The translations under genes were made by a program, and so were the position numbers. A stretch of 46,998 nt of DNA, taken from the NCBI GenBank assembly GCA_003118195.1, contig BEXV01000448.1:135769-182766 (forward strand), read 5' to 3'. This DNA comes from Hemicentrotus pulcherrimus (Eukaryota > Echinodermata > Echinoidea > Camarodonta > Strongylocentrotidae). Below the pieces are notes generated by a model. That model was given only the letters and a program-made list of their open reading frames with translations, made no database searches and had not been told where the DNA came from. This document shows, piece by piece, positions 1-10,806 of the stretch (position 1 is the first letter of the stretch; every line of letters starts with the position of its first letter).

Positions 1-425
1 GGGGGGGGGGGGGGTGGGTAGGTAACTTGGTGTGTGTGCGTTATCCGGGTGAGTCGGTTAGTGAGTTAGTGTGTTTGTTTATGTGTGTATCAGTGAGTGA
101 TTGCGGTAGTTGTGTGGGTGTGCGTGTGCGTGTAGCCGGATTACTCGGTTTAGTGAGTGGGGTGTGATAGAGTGAGTGTGTGTGTTTATGTGTGTCTCAG
201 TAAGTGAACGAGGTAGTTGTGTGGATGTGCGTGTGCATGTAGTCGGATGAGTCGGTTAATGAGTTAGTGAGAAAGGTGTGATGGAGCGAGTGTGTGTGTG
301 AGTGAGTGTGTGACTGAGTACGTGAGTGAGGTAGTTTAGTTAGTGAGTTTAAGCAAGGAGCCCGTGAGTGAGTGGGTTAGTCATTGGGCGAGTGAGTGAA
401 TGAGTGTGGGAGTTAATGGCATTGT
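1..425. repeat. Degenerate GT/GTGA-rich array with ~100 bp higher-order period
   Basis: The segment begins with 14 G and continues as GTGT, GTGA and GAGT words. On top of the short words there is a longer period. The phrase GAGTCGGTTA occurs near 51, a variant ACTCGGTTTA near 142, and the phrase again near 249. The stretch from ATGTGTGTATCAG at 81 matches that from ATGTGTGTCTCAG at 188, a spacing of 107. Similar but more decayed GTGAGTGAG text continues to about 1170. Strand asymmetry (G/T on plus) is strong throughout. This is a satellite-like array with no coding potential; open frames on the minus strand here are translations of the repeat. Confidence 0.75.
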
Positions 426-497
426 GTGTGGGGGTCTCTCTCTCTCACACACACAGAGAGAGGGAGAGAGAGAGAGAGATATAAAGAAAGAGAGGGG
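426..497. repeat. Compound CT / CA / GA microsatellite
   Basis: A CT run is followed directly by CACACA and then by a long GA run. The CT and GA parts are complementary to each other, so the segment can fold on itself as well as form a purine/pyrimidine tract. Confidence 0.85.
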
Positions 498-1255
498 GTA
501 ATAACTTGGAAAGAGCATATTAACAAGCACATTGTGAGATTAAGTTATGATGAATCTACATACCTTAGAATACGATATGAGAGATAGCCTATGTAGCAAA
601 AAGTAGGTGATTTTTTATAGTAGTTGGTTTGGGTGAGTCAAAGGTGAATGATTTAAGATGTGAGTTCGTGGGTAGGTGAGTGAGTGTGTTTGAGTAAGTG
701 AGTTGAGGAATTTAATGAAAGCCTACATAGTAGGAAAGAGGTGAGAACAAATGGGGATGTGGAAAAATGAGTGTGTGAGCGAATGAGATTGTGGGAGAGT
801 GGGTAAGGGTGTGTGAGATGGCAAACATAGAGTAAACAAGTGAGAACAAAGTAAGTGATTGGGTAAGATTGCTGGTTTAGTGAGGGAGGGGGTAAGGGTT
901 AGCCTACACAGTAGAACACCTGTAAAAGAAGTGGTTTAGCTGGTGTGGGTATGTAAGATTAAGAGTGAGTTCGAGGAGAGAAATAGAGTGGGGAGCAAAT
1001 GAGAGAAGCGAGTGAGTGAAATGTAGGGCTGTGAGATTGAAGGATGTGGGTGTGGGTATTGAATGAGTCGTACTAGTACAGAACAAGCGAGAGAAATGAG
1101 TGAGTGGAGTGGTGAGGGAATGAATGAGTGGGATGGGTTTGTGAGTGAGGAACCAATGCGATAAATCCATCAGTGAGTGCGTGTGGGTGATTGCATGATG
1201 GAAGGTTGCAGATAAGGAAAAAAAATGAATGAACGGCCCGCGTCACGGAGGTAGG
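498..1255. other. Decayed GTGAGT-rich sequence, no gene
   Basis: GTGAGTGAG and GTGGGT words recur at decreasing density to about 1170. Minus-strand open frames of 88 and 102 codons here are rich in Ser, Leu, His and Thr because they read the repeat. I see no gene. Confidence 0.6.
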
Positions 1256-1345
1256 ATAACGGAAAGGCAGAGGCGGAGAGAGGGAGAGAGAGAGAGATAG
1301 AGAAATGGAGGAATGAAGGCAGAGAGAGAGAGAGAGAGAGATATG
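1256..1345. repeat. GA microsatellite
   Basis: Two GA-rich runs interrupted by about 25 bases. Purines dominate the plus strand. Confidence 0.85.
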
Positions 1346-1924
1346 ATATCTGCTGTACAGAAAATCCGAATTATGTTTCATTGATGTATAAGGTCACTCC
1401 AACGTGACGATATCAGGGAATGAATTGCTCTGAGGACGAGAGAAGTAGGGGTGATATCTTAGAGGAACTTTCACTTTCACTGGCGAAAAAGTTTAATGAC
1501 CTTTTCTTAACGAGCATGTGAATTCATGACGACTTTCGCGAAAATTGCATTTCAATTGGAAAATCAGCTCAGTTAGATTACGATACTCATGCGATTCACA
1601 AGGGGAGGGGATGAAGAGAGAGTGAGAGATGGAAAGAGAGGGATAAAGAGAGAGGGAGGTGTACTCGACTTTTGCAATTACATCGATACGGCTTATAACT
1701 TACTGGAAGGGTTTGCTATTGAAGTACCCCTCTTTTCCATGAGCGGTTAACACCATTGTCGGGAGTGTGGAATCTTCTTTCTAAGCGTCTCAGCTGCTCT
1801 CAGTCAATGGCTGTTTTTATTCGCCGTCTCGTTTCCTGTTTCCTTTCAAATATCCATTTTCAGGATAAACAATTATATATCTGTATGTAATACGTGTTAT
1901 ATAAGGAAAATTGCGGGAGGGGGT
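1346..1924. other. Unassigned sequence with a short GA tract
   Basis: Mixed-composition sequence with a GA-rich patch at about 1610-1660. No open frame, repeat relative or RNA gene was recognised. Confidence 0.5.
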
Positions 1925-1952
1925 TGTGTGTGTGTGTGTGTGTGTGTGTGTG
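1925..1952. repeat. (TG)n microsatellite
   Basis: An uninterrupted run of about 14 TG dinucleotides. It creates a Cys-Val run in the overlapping frame, which is therefore not a gene. Confidence 0.95.
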
Positions 1953-3627
1953 CTTTAAAACCAATTTAGAAAATACTTATACAATGACGATCGTTAAAAC
2001 AGACAGGGGTTGGAAAAATGGTCATGGTAATGGCGGCTGCCATGCTATGACGGTGAAACGGTGCCAACAAAGAGATATTTTCCGCTTTACTGATGCCAAC
2101 CAATAATGTGCCATTTTTATTGCAATTATTAAAGGTTGAAAATGCACGCTTTCAACTAGGCTGAATGTACATATGCCGGCAATGCTCGGTCTATTTCCAG
2201 CAATGGTGATGCACGTAATACTCCCGAATGCAGATCTATAAGGCACGGACTCGCTCCCCTCCACCCGGCCTGGGGCATGGTTTTCTGACTCCGACATTAC
2301 ATCTTTATGATCGAGTCGACAGATCAATAACCCTTAATCGATGGTGGTGGAAGGAGGATGAAGATTTAAATCGTCATAATAATGCAGCACGTCTCAACCA
2401 AATATCTCCTGTGCCGTATCATGTGGGGATCTCGAAGACATGTCACACTTCGAGAGTCTCCCTATAATCTACCAGGAAACAAAGATCCAAACGGAAGCCT
2501 TTGAAAATCGTTGAAACAATTTGAACCTATTTTTAAAAACCTCACATAATGACAGTTTTCTTATATTCAGAGAAATTTCTTTTTATACATATGCCAAACG
2601 TGTCATTTGCACTTAAGACAATATGTTGTAATTGTAGTCATTGTATCTCTATAACTTTAAAGTCGCTCCATAATTTCTTTTTAAAGTGAACTTTACCCTT
2701 TCACTCTAGCATTGTTTATTATTTGCATTGAAAGTTTCCATGTGCATTTTAATGTTGTTAAGGGTAACGTTATTGATTTATATTTTAAACGATCATCTGA
2801 TAAATGTCATTAAAACAATAGGATAAATATTTTGTAGTGGTAGTTAAAGAAACCCTTTTTTAAGTGGAAAAAATAAATAAATAGGGAAGCATTATCTTAA
2901 TTAAAAGTTTGTTTATGTAGAAAATAATAAGCACTAAATGTAGGCCAATCGTCTTCTGCATCTCTATGTTTATTTGTGTACATATACATGTTCATTAATT
3001 CTACTTCTATTTCGCTACACTAATCCTTATCTACCCCTTCTCTATATATGTGATGGGAAACAAAGTGTCTTGGTTGTGTTTTCAGGTCAAGGATATGAAT
3101 TATATTGCAACATGTGACCACACAAAGTGTAATAAATTCGACATTACGAGAGATTTAGATATGAAATATAACCGGAAAGTACAGGTAGACCCCAAGCCCG
3201 GGGAAAACGTGCAGAGAAAGCGCCGTCTGCCGCCGCGCTGATCCACACCCCCTAAAAAGAAAGCAATATCTTAAGATGTCCAGAGAACTAAAGCCCGAAC
3301 AGCAAATTACGCACTTACTTACGATAGCACCGATCATAAAAACGCCATCGACAGCATTGTGTGAAATTGAGTATCGCATTTTCTTGCACCCGTCGGAGGT
3401 GCGAACCAGCAAATCTGAATAAATCGCTCAGGCGCGCTTCAAGGCGTGTTGGGATTCCAGTAATACAAACTGATCACCTGTTGTCATAGAAACCACTTTA
3501 AGTAAATGAAAAAAGGGAGACAGGGATTTTTTTTTTCTTTAAGAAATGAGGTGTCGTCTTTGTTCAATAGACATTATGAATGAGTGAAAATCTAGAGCTG
3601 GCAAAGCTTTCTGAAGTGGATTTTCTT
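1953..3627. other. Unassigned AT-rich sequence, no gene seen
   Basis: No coding region, RNA gene or repeat relative was recognised. The part from 2520 to 3040 is notably AT-rich. Open frames of 60-100 codons near 2022-2467 and 3050-3412 overlap one another on both strands and show no domain I know. Confidence 0.5.
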
Positions 3628-3752
3628 GGATTTCTTTGAAATCTTTCTATTCTTGTCAGGTTGTTTTCTTCACTCTCTCGGGAACATATGCAATCTTGTT
3701 AAAGTGTCAATGCTCTAGCCTAACTGGTGGGACTGTAATGCTCATATCTAAA
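3628..3752 (+). repeat. Dispersed repeat, copy 1 of a local pair
   Basis: About 125 bp that aligns in the same orientation with 5022-5144. Shared words include GTTGTTTTCTTCACT, CTCGGGAACAT, AATCTTGTT and TGGGACTGT, with scattered substitutions and a few small gaps. I do not recognise the family. The lack of inverted ends in the shared part suggests either fragments of a larger element or an old local duplication. Confidence 0.8.
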
Positions 3753-4410
3753 ATTGCACTCACCTGCTACGATGTCAAAAGGTCCACGTTTAATCCCGGA
3801 AAAAACAGCTTTATTTGAAACCGGAAACGTTTAACAATAAATAGACAACTATTTTTAGTGCCAGTATTTGACCGGGACTATACGGATTATCAAACACAAG
3901 TACTATTTTATTCGCTTTACACACTTCATAGTTGAATGTAGGGGTCTTCTGGTATATCTTTACGTGTTCAAAGTAACTTTTTAGTGAAGACTAAGGAAAG
4001 ATTTCGTTTACCCTTCTTTCGTTGGTGTAAATTACAAGATAGCTCCTTGAATTCCACACTCTCATTTGGAAGATTAGGAAGGGTACCGGTACTTTAGAGT
4101 CTTTATGTTCCGTGAATAGAACTGAAATCGTGCCGTCACAATCTTACAAACATTAACAAGTAATGCTTCATAAAAGTGATGAGGTCGTTCGAATTAGAAG
4201 CGGTCTATCCTTTTATGATTATACAACTGTCTCTAAATGCACGGGTGAGGAGAGAGGATGTAATAGTATACAGCCCTCGTTAGTGTCTCGACCCCCACTT
4301 TTATTTCTCTTGGTACCTGGTTCCATCGTGCAGGCGTCTTCTGTCAAACATGGTTCCCGAGTCAAATTGGTAGTGAATAATTGCGATGGCGGAGGGTTTT
4401 GATGGTCAAT
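3753..4410. other. Unassigned sequence
   Basis: Ordinary-composition DNA without an identifiable gene or repeat. A 79-codon frame at 4163-4402 has no recognisable domain. Confidence 0.45.
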
Positions 4411-5010
4411 AATACGAGGAAAGAGAGGGAGAAAGAGGGAGAGGGAGAGGGAAGAGCGCGGTAGATGATGAGGGCAAAGCGATATGATATGGCATTATTT
4501 TTCCGTGGGGAATGGGTATCTGGAACACGTTGATGTTTATCTTTGGAGATCAGTAGGGGTTCTCTTGGTAAAGTCGAAGATATTCCTGGTGGCTGGCGGT
4601 GTTGAGTGCAGGAGAGATAGGGGAAAGAGCGGGTGGTGTAAAGAGAAAATGGCGCAACGAGATGACGAGAGAGGGGAGAATGAAAGAAAAGAAATGGAAA
4701 GAGAGGTATAGAGAGAGAGAGAAAGAGAGAGAGAGATAGAGAGAAAGGGAGAGATCGAAAGAAAGATGTAAAGGGCAAATGAGAAAGGGAGACAGTGGAA
4801 ACGGTGAAGGCGGAGTGAGAGACTGAGATGAAGGAAGATCCGCTTCATGGTTCATGGAAGGGTGAGTGTGGGAAGAGAGATATAGAAACCAGACAATTTG
4901 TAACAGAGTGAAGAAAGAATCAGGAGGGAGTGGTTAAATATCGAAATAAGTGAAGGGCTTGAGAATTCGAATTGGGTAAGAGGGCATAAAGAAGAGGGAA
5001 GGCGGAGAGG
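4411..5010. repeat. Long GA-rich low-complexity tract
   Basis: Purine-rich plus strand with dense GAGA at about 4411-4455 and 4700-4800, diluted in between and after. The minus strand reads Ser-Leu-Ser-Phe polymers in all three frames (up to 138 codons), a signature of the repeat rather than a protein. Confidence 0.8.
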
Positions 5011-5021
5011 ATGATAGACTC

Positions 5022-5144
5022 GGATTTCTCCGAAATATTTCTATTTCTGTCAAGTTGTTTTCTTCACTGTCTCGGGAACATTTGAAATCTTGTTGAAGTG
5101 CCAATGCTACTGCTTACTGATGGGACTGTGATGCTCGTATCCAA
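5022..5144 (+). repeat. Dispersed repeat, copy 2 of a local pair
   Basis: Relative of 3628-3752 in the same orientation. It is bordered on both sides by GA-rich sequence (4411-5010 and 5152-5212), unlike copy 1. The two copies are about 1.4 kb apart. Confidence 0.8.
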
Positions 5145-5151
5145 GAAATAG

Positions 5152-5212
5152 AAGGAGAGCCAGAATCCAAGAGAGTAAGAGAGAGTAAGAGAGAGAGAGA
5201 GAGAAAGGAGAT
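5152..5212. repeat. GA microsatellite
   Basis: AGAGAGTAAG repeated, then a pure GA run of about 20 bases. Confidence 0.85.
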
Positions 5213-5593
5213 AACGAGATGGGTTGTGAAGCGGGAAAAAGGATGATCAAAACATAACGAGGGTAATGAAGATCGAAATGCACCTTTATCGAAGCTAGGT
5301 CAGGTGAACGGTGTCCGAAATATGGGTTTTGTGATCATCTCAAATGGCCTAATATATAAAACCGGGGTTCTTGGCATATTGAGGTCAAACCTTTAGCAGA
5401 TTGACCCCATTGATTTGACAATGTTAGCTGGTGTCCATGGATCAATCTAAAAATGATTGTTGTGCTCTATGTTCAAGGTCATCTTACCTTGCAGGGGTGA
5501 TAACAGAATTGTTTACATAATGTCACTCATTTAGTACAATTAATCAGGTAATATGCCAAACAAAGGAACTGTCAATGCGACATTTATCATTTT
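5213..5593. other. Unassigned sequence
   Basis: No gene or known repeat seen between the GA tract and the MITE. Confidence 0.45.
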
Positions 5594-5926
5594 TCTCCTA
5601 GGGGAGTTTCATGAAGCTGTTCATGAAGTTACGCATGACTTTACGAATGACTTAGATGTGAAAGGCAAAATGGGATGCTTAATCATTAGAAACTGCATCA
5701 ACTAAATTTGAACCGTGCAGATGTGGATTAACATTCTTATTATAATAAACATTTTAATGTAAAGTACAATTTGGCCATAATTGAATTGAGGTTATTGGAA
5801 ATATAGTCACACTTTGTTAAAACATCAAGAAAAACTGTGGGCATCCTATCTGGCACTTCATATACAAGTCGTTCGTAAAGTCATGCGTAACTTTACGAAC
5901 AGCTTTATAAAAACACCCCCAGAGAT
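5594..5926. mobile_element. Non-autonomous DNA transposon (MITE) with long terminal inverted repeats
   Basis: The left arm (about 5594-5653) and the right arm (about 5866-5926) are reverse complements. Reading inwards from both ends, shared text includes GGGG, then GTTT, AAGCTGTTC, AAGTTACGCATGACTTTACG and GACTT, with a few mismatches. Weaker pairing (GGATGC with GCATCC) extends the arms some 25-30 bp further inwards. The interior of roughly 150-200 bp is AT-rich with no coding frame, so the element is non-autonomous. I recall elements beginning GTTTCATAAAGCTGTTCGTA as common in marine invertebrate genomes; that is memory, not a search. No clear target-site duplication could be fixed. Confidence 0.8.
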
Positions 5927-6434
5927 AATCCACCGAGATCACCGAGTCCCCAACAATGACAATGCTTGATTATGCATAGATTATCATTAAGTGCACTGTA
6001 GAAATGTGACGAACCATCTGATGAACCGTTTCTTCTCGTCGTGGTTATGTTAATGGTTGCCCTATCAATGGCACCTTGAAGCCGACAGCCACTTGTTTGT
6101 GTCACAATTCTACATCTACGACATTTCACAAACCCTGCCACCTCAAAGCGACTTAACACGTGCGTCTATTATGCTTCTCTTCCCCATCCCTCTCTCCCCT
6201 TTCTCCTCATTTTTTCTTCCCGTTGTCTGTCTGTTCATCTATCGCAATTAATATCTACATGGGCTGATATGGCGCTGTAGAGGTTTGATGATTTCCACAT
6301 CGTTGTACACAGCCTCAACTTAAGCAATGAAGCATTTAAAGGGTATATTGTTGCTGAAATGTATGCGGCCAAATACTTTAAAGGAACCTATGGCGATTAG
6401 AAATCACATGAATGGGATTTAAAACCAAAATTTG

Positions 6435-6788
6435 AAGAAGGGTTGCTATTCATAATTTATATTGGGCGTCATTACTCGTAAGGACCGCTATTCATGATAC
6501 AACAGGAGGGTCGTTATTCATAATACGGATGATGCATATACCTATAATACTTATCCTGATATTTATAGCGACCCTATTCTCGTATTATGAATCGGGACCC
6601 CTATGAATAACGACCCCGATTTGTTATTATGAATAGCCATCCTCTTTTTCGAGTATGAATAACGGTCCTCATGAATAATGGATAATGAATAATGAATATT
6701 GACCCTTTTCTCAAATTATGAATAGGGGTCCATACGAATAGTTTTCTTTATGAAAAGCGGTCCTGATGAATAGCGAGCGGACCATATC
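6435..6788. repeat. Degenerate array that switches orientation
   Basis: The core word ATTATGAATARCGACC, or its reverse complement GGTCGYTATTCATAAT, recurs about ten times with variants. From 6441 to about 6540 the words run as GCTATTCATAAT; from about 6560 to 6785 they run as TATGAATAACGACC. The spacing is irregular, around 25-35 bases. The array is therefore an inverted tandem arrangement, with the switch around 6540-6560. It has no coding potential. Confidence 0.75.
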
Positions 6789-7721
6789 ATGACACATATC
6801 TATATCTGAAATGGTGTAATCATTCTTCCCCCTTCTCTCTTAAAATCCTACTCGCTTCCGTAACACACATTAGAGTTTAACCTATTAACATGTTCAACGC
6901 ACTATATTGGCAACAGTGCATTACTTAATGTCTACATCATTTTACAAATACCCTTTCACCCTAATGTGCATCAAGCGACCATTAAAAATCGTCCAGGGAC
7001 CATTATAAATTGGACGGGCAGGCGACTCATTTACCAGTATGTGATGATCGCTAAATAGGCAAAAATGATTCACAGAGTCTACATAACTCCGCTCCCACAA
7101 GTAGTCCACAACTTATTAAGGTTACATTTTATATCACCGCATACGAGTAAGATTTGATGTTAAACAATGCGAATGGGCATCGACTCCGAAATAGGGGCCA
7201 TCCATTACAGTGATGAATTACCCGGGTAAATTGCAATTTTCATAATGACATTTGTAATCCTCGCACTATGGACTGCATCGCTTCTGATCACGCTGATGAA
7301 GACACAATTATGAGCTTTTAATGTTAATGATCGTGTTGTCATGAAGTAATAGCTCGTTCTGTTTTCCAAGGAAGGGGTTTGGCGTAGGAGGGGGGAGGGG
7401 GAGGGGGGTTGCAATGGCCCTTAGACCATCGTGTTCCCCTGCACCTAATTACCTTGGTACATGCTTGACTTGGTTATGTCGATGTACAGAATGTGGCATC
7501 AGCGAGTACGTAACATCTCTGTTAATATCCGCTGTTTCATTAGGTGATAACAAGTTGGGGTTCGTTGATGAAGAATTATGATTGAGCCGAGCTGACTGGG
7601 CTAGCGAAAGAAAACAACCGTATATTACAAGCGATCAAACTACGGTGCTCATCGTAATAAAACTGATATTGGATCCATGCAAGACACATGCATGTTAACG
7701 AAACTAGTACAGTACATACAG
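6789..7721. other. Unassigned sequence with a G-rich patch
   Basis: No gene was recognised. A G-rich stretch at about 7388-7410 has four G-runs with single-base spacers and could form a G-quadruplex. Confidence 0.5.
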
Positions 7722-7960
7722 AGATGCGATGGCTCAGTGGATAGGAAACTGTTTTCGAACGGAAGGTCCTGGGTTCAAATCCACATCGGTTTATACATAA
7801 CATCCGATATTGCACATTACCACCTCCCACAGATGGAAATTCCAGCTGTCTGTTCATTGCCTGCATTAGTTTGAAGCATTCACTTTCCTTCTTAGCCATC
7901 GGGTTAAGGGGGAAACTCAGTTAAAGCAATACTTTGAAATAGAGCAAGTCCAACATCCAT
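7722..7960 (+). mobile_element. tRNA-derived SINE
   Basis: A tRNA-like head is readable. An A-box-like TGGCTCAGTGG lies at 7730-7740 and a B-box-like GGTTCAAATCC at 7772-7782; their 42 bp spacing is close to that in tRNA genes. The T-arm pairs only at its innermost two positions and the flanking acceptor halves do not pair, so it is not a functional tRNA gene. Downstream text has no tRNA resemblance and would be the SINE body; its end is uncertain. The boxes suggest RNA polymerase III transcription at least ancestrally. The 65-codon frame here is incidental. Confidence 0.65.
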
Positions 7961-8926
7961 TGCATTCCTGCCCCAACAAAATCATAATAATGTAGCACCT
8001 TCGCTCTGTCTGGAAGGTTCAAAATGCACTAACGTTAGCTTTTCTGTCTCACTCGTTTTCAAAGACCTCTTTGTTCAAGTTTAAGAATAAATTCCTTTGC
8101 TATCTTGTATGTTATTTTCTGTGTGTATGAAGGTTTTCTTCAGGTTTCAGATTCTTGCCATGGAGAATGATGTGTTTAACTCCATCATATCAGCCCTTTA
8201 AAAGAATATAGTTTTGAATGTCTTCAACGTGCATCATGATGCATTAACATTTCGTAATTACAATGCCTTGCAACCATTTGGTGATTACCCGTATTGCAAG
8301 GAGATTTAAGTGTACTAATTTGCATGCTTATCACACCCGTTAAGGTCCTAATATTATGGAAAGTAGTGTCAAGACTTGCCATCAAGTCATTAACACCAGC
8401 GGAGCTGTACCCACAATTTGTCATACCACCCTGCTTCACCGATGCAGCATCAAGCGATATAATAACCGGGGGTTATAATTATTCTATGATGCTTAAGTAT
8501 GGTTTCAAATTTGTTTTTCCGGTCAAGGTTTCATGGTGGTGATATTAGCCGTGAACAAATCGTTTCATAACGACCATATTGCTTTTTCATGCGAGTGGTC
8601 ACTGGGAATACCAGCCGTGTCCCATACGATATTAAGGAACCATGTATATAACGTCAGCCGCCAGCAAGAAGGTATTATTATCGAGACCTATGCGCTACCA
8701 ATGGCAGTAACGACTTTCTTGCCTGAAGCCGACAATAAATGATCGTCTATAAAGACAGCACACAATGTACAAAAGGTATTGACTCTAAGTCGTTTAGATT
8801 TACATTGTTCGATTTACTTGTATTTTATTTTGTTTAAAATATTCATGTTGGGGGATGTTTGTATCAAAAATCTATTTTGTTATGCAAAGATACCCAGACG
8901 GTCACCTACCTACAGTATTCCCCGAA
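7961..8926. other. Unassigned sequence, no supported gene
   Basis: Frames of 71-82 codons overlap on both strands between 8224 and 8742. The plus frame ending at 8742 has an AATAAA overlapping its stop, but it is only 69 codons, has no recognisable domain and no clear splice acceptor, so I do not call it a gene. Confidence 0.45.
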
Positions 8927-9312
8927 TTAAAGAGAAGGTTGAGTAGTGGGAAGAGGTGAAAAATAATTCGTGAACTTTATCATTTGTTATAATGCAAGTG
9001 TGGAAGAACATCAGATAAGACATGTTCCCTGAAAAGCATGGCTCTTCAAATGCCTTCATATTCGAAATATGTCATGTTTATCGTAAAACTCGGGAGGGAG
9101 GTTTTTTTCGCCACGTGTTCGTGTAGTCCCATATACATCTTCCTGTGTACAGTGTGTGTAACTTTACCAAATTTCTTATCATTTTGATGACTCCAGAACC
9201 TTGCAATACACACAAATTCTTATATGCTAGGTGATCAACCTTTTCTGTTCGATTCCACACCGTTTCTTTCACAATGCAATCGCATATGACCACTACTCAA
9301 CTTCATCTTTAA
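8927..9312 (-). mobile_element. TTAA-flanked MITE family, copy 1
   Basis: The element lies between TTAA at 8927-8930 and TTAA at 9309-9312, with an interior of about 378 bp. The ends are imperfect inverted repeats: the left reads AGAGAAGGTTGAGTAGTGG and the right, reversed, AGATGAAGTTGAGTAGTGG. It aligns end to end with copies at 20040-20424 and, in opposite orientation, 35286-35677. Shared interior words include CACGTGTTCGTGTAGTCCCA, TTTCTTATCATTTTGATGA and TTTCTTTCACAATGCAATCG. There is no transposase frame. TTAA duplication fits piggyBac-type or Kolobok-type insertion; the termini seen do not decide between them. Confidence 0.88.
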
Positions 9313-9324
9313 GTATGCGTGAAT

Positions 9325-9560
9325 GCTCAACAGTGGTTCGGTAACCGGGTGGTCCCATGTTCGAAACCAGGTCGATTCACCAGTGCCCTTTAGTTCAGTA
9401 TTGGTCACCGTTACCAAGTCCCCCAGAAAGGACTTAAAACTGTCAATCCCCAGGTTACTCACTTTTATACAAGCATGCTTGTGTAGCAATCGGGTTCCCC
9501 CAACAAAACTTTTTTCCGTCGTTAATTCTCCCCTGGGTTTCTTTCCCCCCCCCCCCCCCT
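9325..9560 (+). mobile_element. SINE-like segment with partial tRNA head
   Basis: GTGGTTCGGTAACCGGG is followed by GTCCCATGTTCGAAACCAGG, which resembles a B-box region (GTTCGAAACC at 9359-9368). The A-like and B-like parts are closer than in a real tRNA, so the head may be internally deleted. The segment starts only some 12 bp after the TTAA MITE and ends near a C-run at 9546-9560. The 145-codon frame starting at 9323 runs through it and is not a gene. Confidence 0.4.
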
Positions 9561-9564
9561 TCAT

Positions 9565-10014
9565 CTGGTTTCAACTCCCCAACTCTACTGCATTGTATAC
9601 ACATCATGGGAACACAGACACAACTCACTTTATTCAGATGAATCCTCAGTATCTTTGTTCTTTTGCAGGGCCCCGTCTTACAAAGTTCTCCAATCAATCG
9701 CAAGTTTGCAGTCTCCTATCTCTTATGTCCACAGTTGCGTTTGATATCAATTATTTGTAAGGCGAGGCCTTGATCTGACCCCAACTCATTTTAATGTTAC
9801 TTGCGCATTTTGAATAGGTTACTTTAATTGCCCTTTGCTTCAGGATACGCATCGCTTTGATATACACACAAGCATCAATTCTATTTTAAAAGAAAAATCG
9901 ACGAATCTTTGATCTTGTATTATGCCAAAGTTGCCTCAGTAGATTTAAAGATATTTCAAATCGGTCCGCCTGTACGCAATCTTGATGGGAAAGATGCTTG
10001 ATGAAACCCGATTC
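9565..10014. other. Unassigned sequence
   Basis: No gene or repeat relative recognised between the C-run and the 158 bp tandem array. Confidence 0.45.
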
Positions 10015-10495
10015 GAAATGGCATGGATAAAATGTGCTTCGAAATCGAGATATAACTCATACCCGAACTCTGATGAAATGGGAGGGGGAATGGGGGGGAG
10101 GTATAATATATCAAGATTGAATTTGGAAGGAGAAAATGCAGGGAAGTGGTGACTGTTATGGTTCAAGGTTGGGTTGAAGGCATGGGTAAAATGTGCTCCA
10201 AAATGAAGATATAACTCATACCCGAACTATGATGGGAGTGGAAGTTGCGGGGGGGGGGGGTCATTTTTTAAGATTGAATGTGGTGGAGTAAAATGCAGGG
10301 AATTTGTGAAGGTTGCTGTTAAAGGCTGAGTTGAAGGTATGGATAAAATGTGCTCCGAAATCAAAATATAACTCATACCTAAACTCTAATGGTAATGGGA
10401 GTGGGAGGGGGTGGGAAAATATTTCCAGATTGAATTTGGAGGGAGAAGAATGCAGGGAATTGGTGACGGTTGTGGTTGAAGGCTGGGTTCGATCA
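10015..10495 (+). repeat. Tandem repeat, three units of ~158 bp
   Basis: The word GG(C/T)ATGG(G/A)TAAAATGTGCT recurs at 10020, 10179 and 10336, giving periods of 159 and 157. Each unit then has AAATATAACTCATACC-type text, a G-rich run of variable length (10081-10101, 10249-10260, 10403-10415), an AGATTGAAT word, GGAG, AATGCAGGGAA and GTTGAAGGCTGGGTT. Units differ by substitutions and G-run length. The open frames seen in units on both strands are not conserved in phase, so this is non-coding satellite-type sequence. Confidence 0.88.
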
Positions 10496-10806
10496 TGCAA
10501 GTCGAAGGCAATAAAGCCCAGGCTCGGATAGACATACATCAAAATTGACAGGGAAAAGCAAAGACGTGATTAGAAGCGATGGATATGTGAAAAGAAGCAG
10601 GAAGAGAAAAGATTCCTTCCTTCTGCCTTGGTAGTGTTTTCACATTGTTCACGTTCACGTAGAACTTTCCTGAATTTATATTGTACCTTTCTTGTAAACT
10701 AAATCTGTACTACAATGTATCATTGGATATTTCATTCTTTTTATAGATCAGATGAATATTTCATGATACATTTCAACATGAAACACATTTCAAACGTGCT
10801 TATGTC

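Noticed and set aside
4362..4778. Open frame of 138 codons on the minus strand
   Set aside because: Ser-Leu-Phe polymer from the GA-rich tract.
7723..7795. Functional tRNA gene
   Set aside because: A- and B-box-like words are present, but the acceptor halves do not pair and the T-stem is mostly mismatched. A SINE head explains it better.
8533..8742. Terminal exon with AATAAA at the stop codon
   Set aside because: Only 69 codons, no recognisable protein, no convincing splice acceptor, and AATAAA is frequent by chance in AT-rich DNA.
9323..9760. Open frame of 145 codons on the plus strand
   Set aside because: It runs through a SINE-like segment and a C-run that gives a Pro stretch; no family resemblance.
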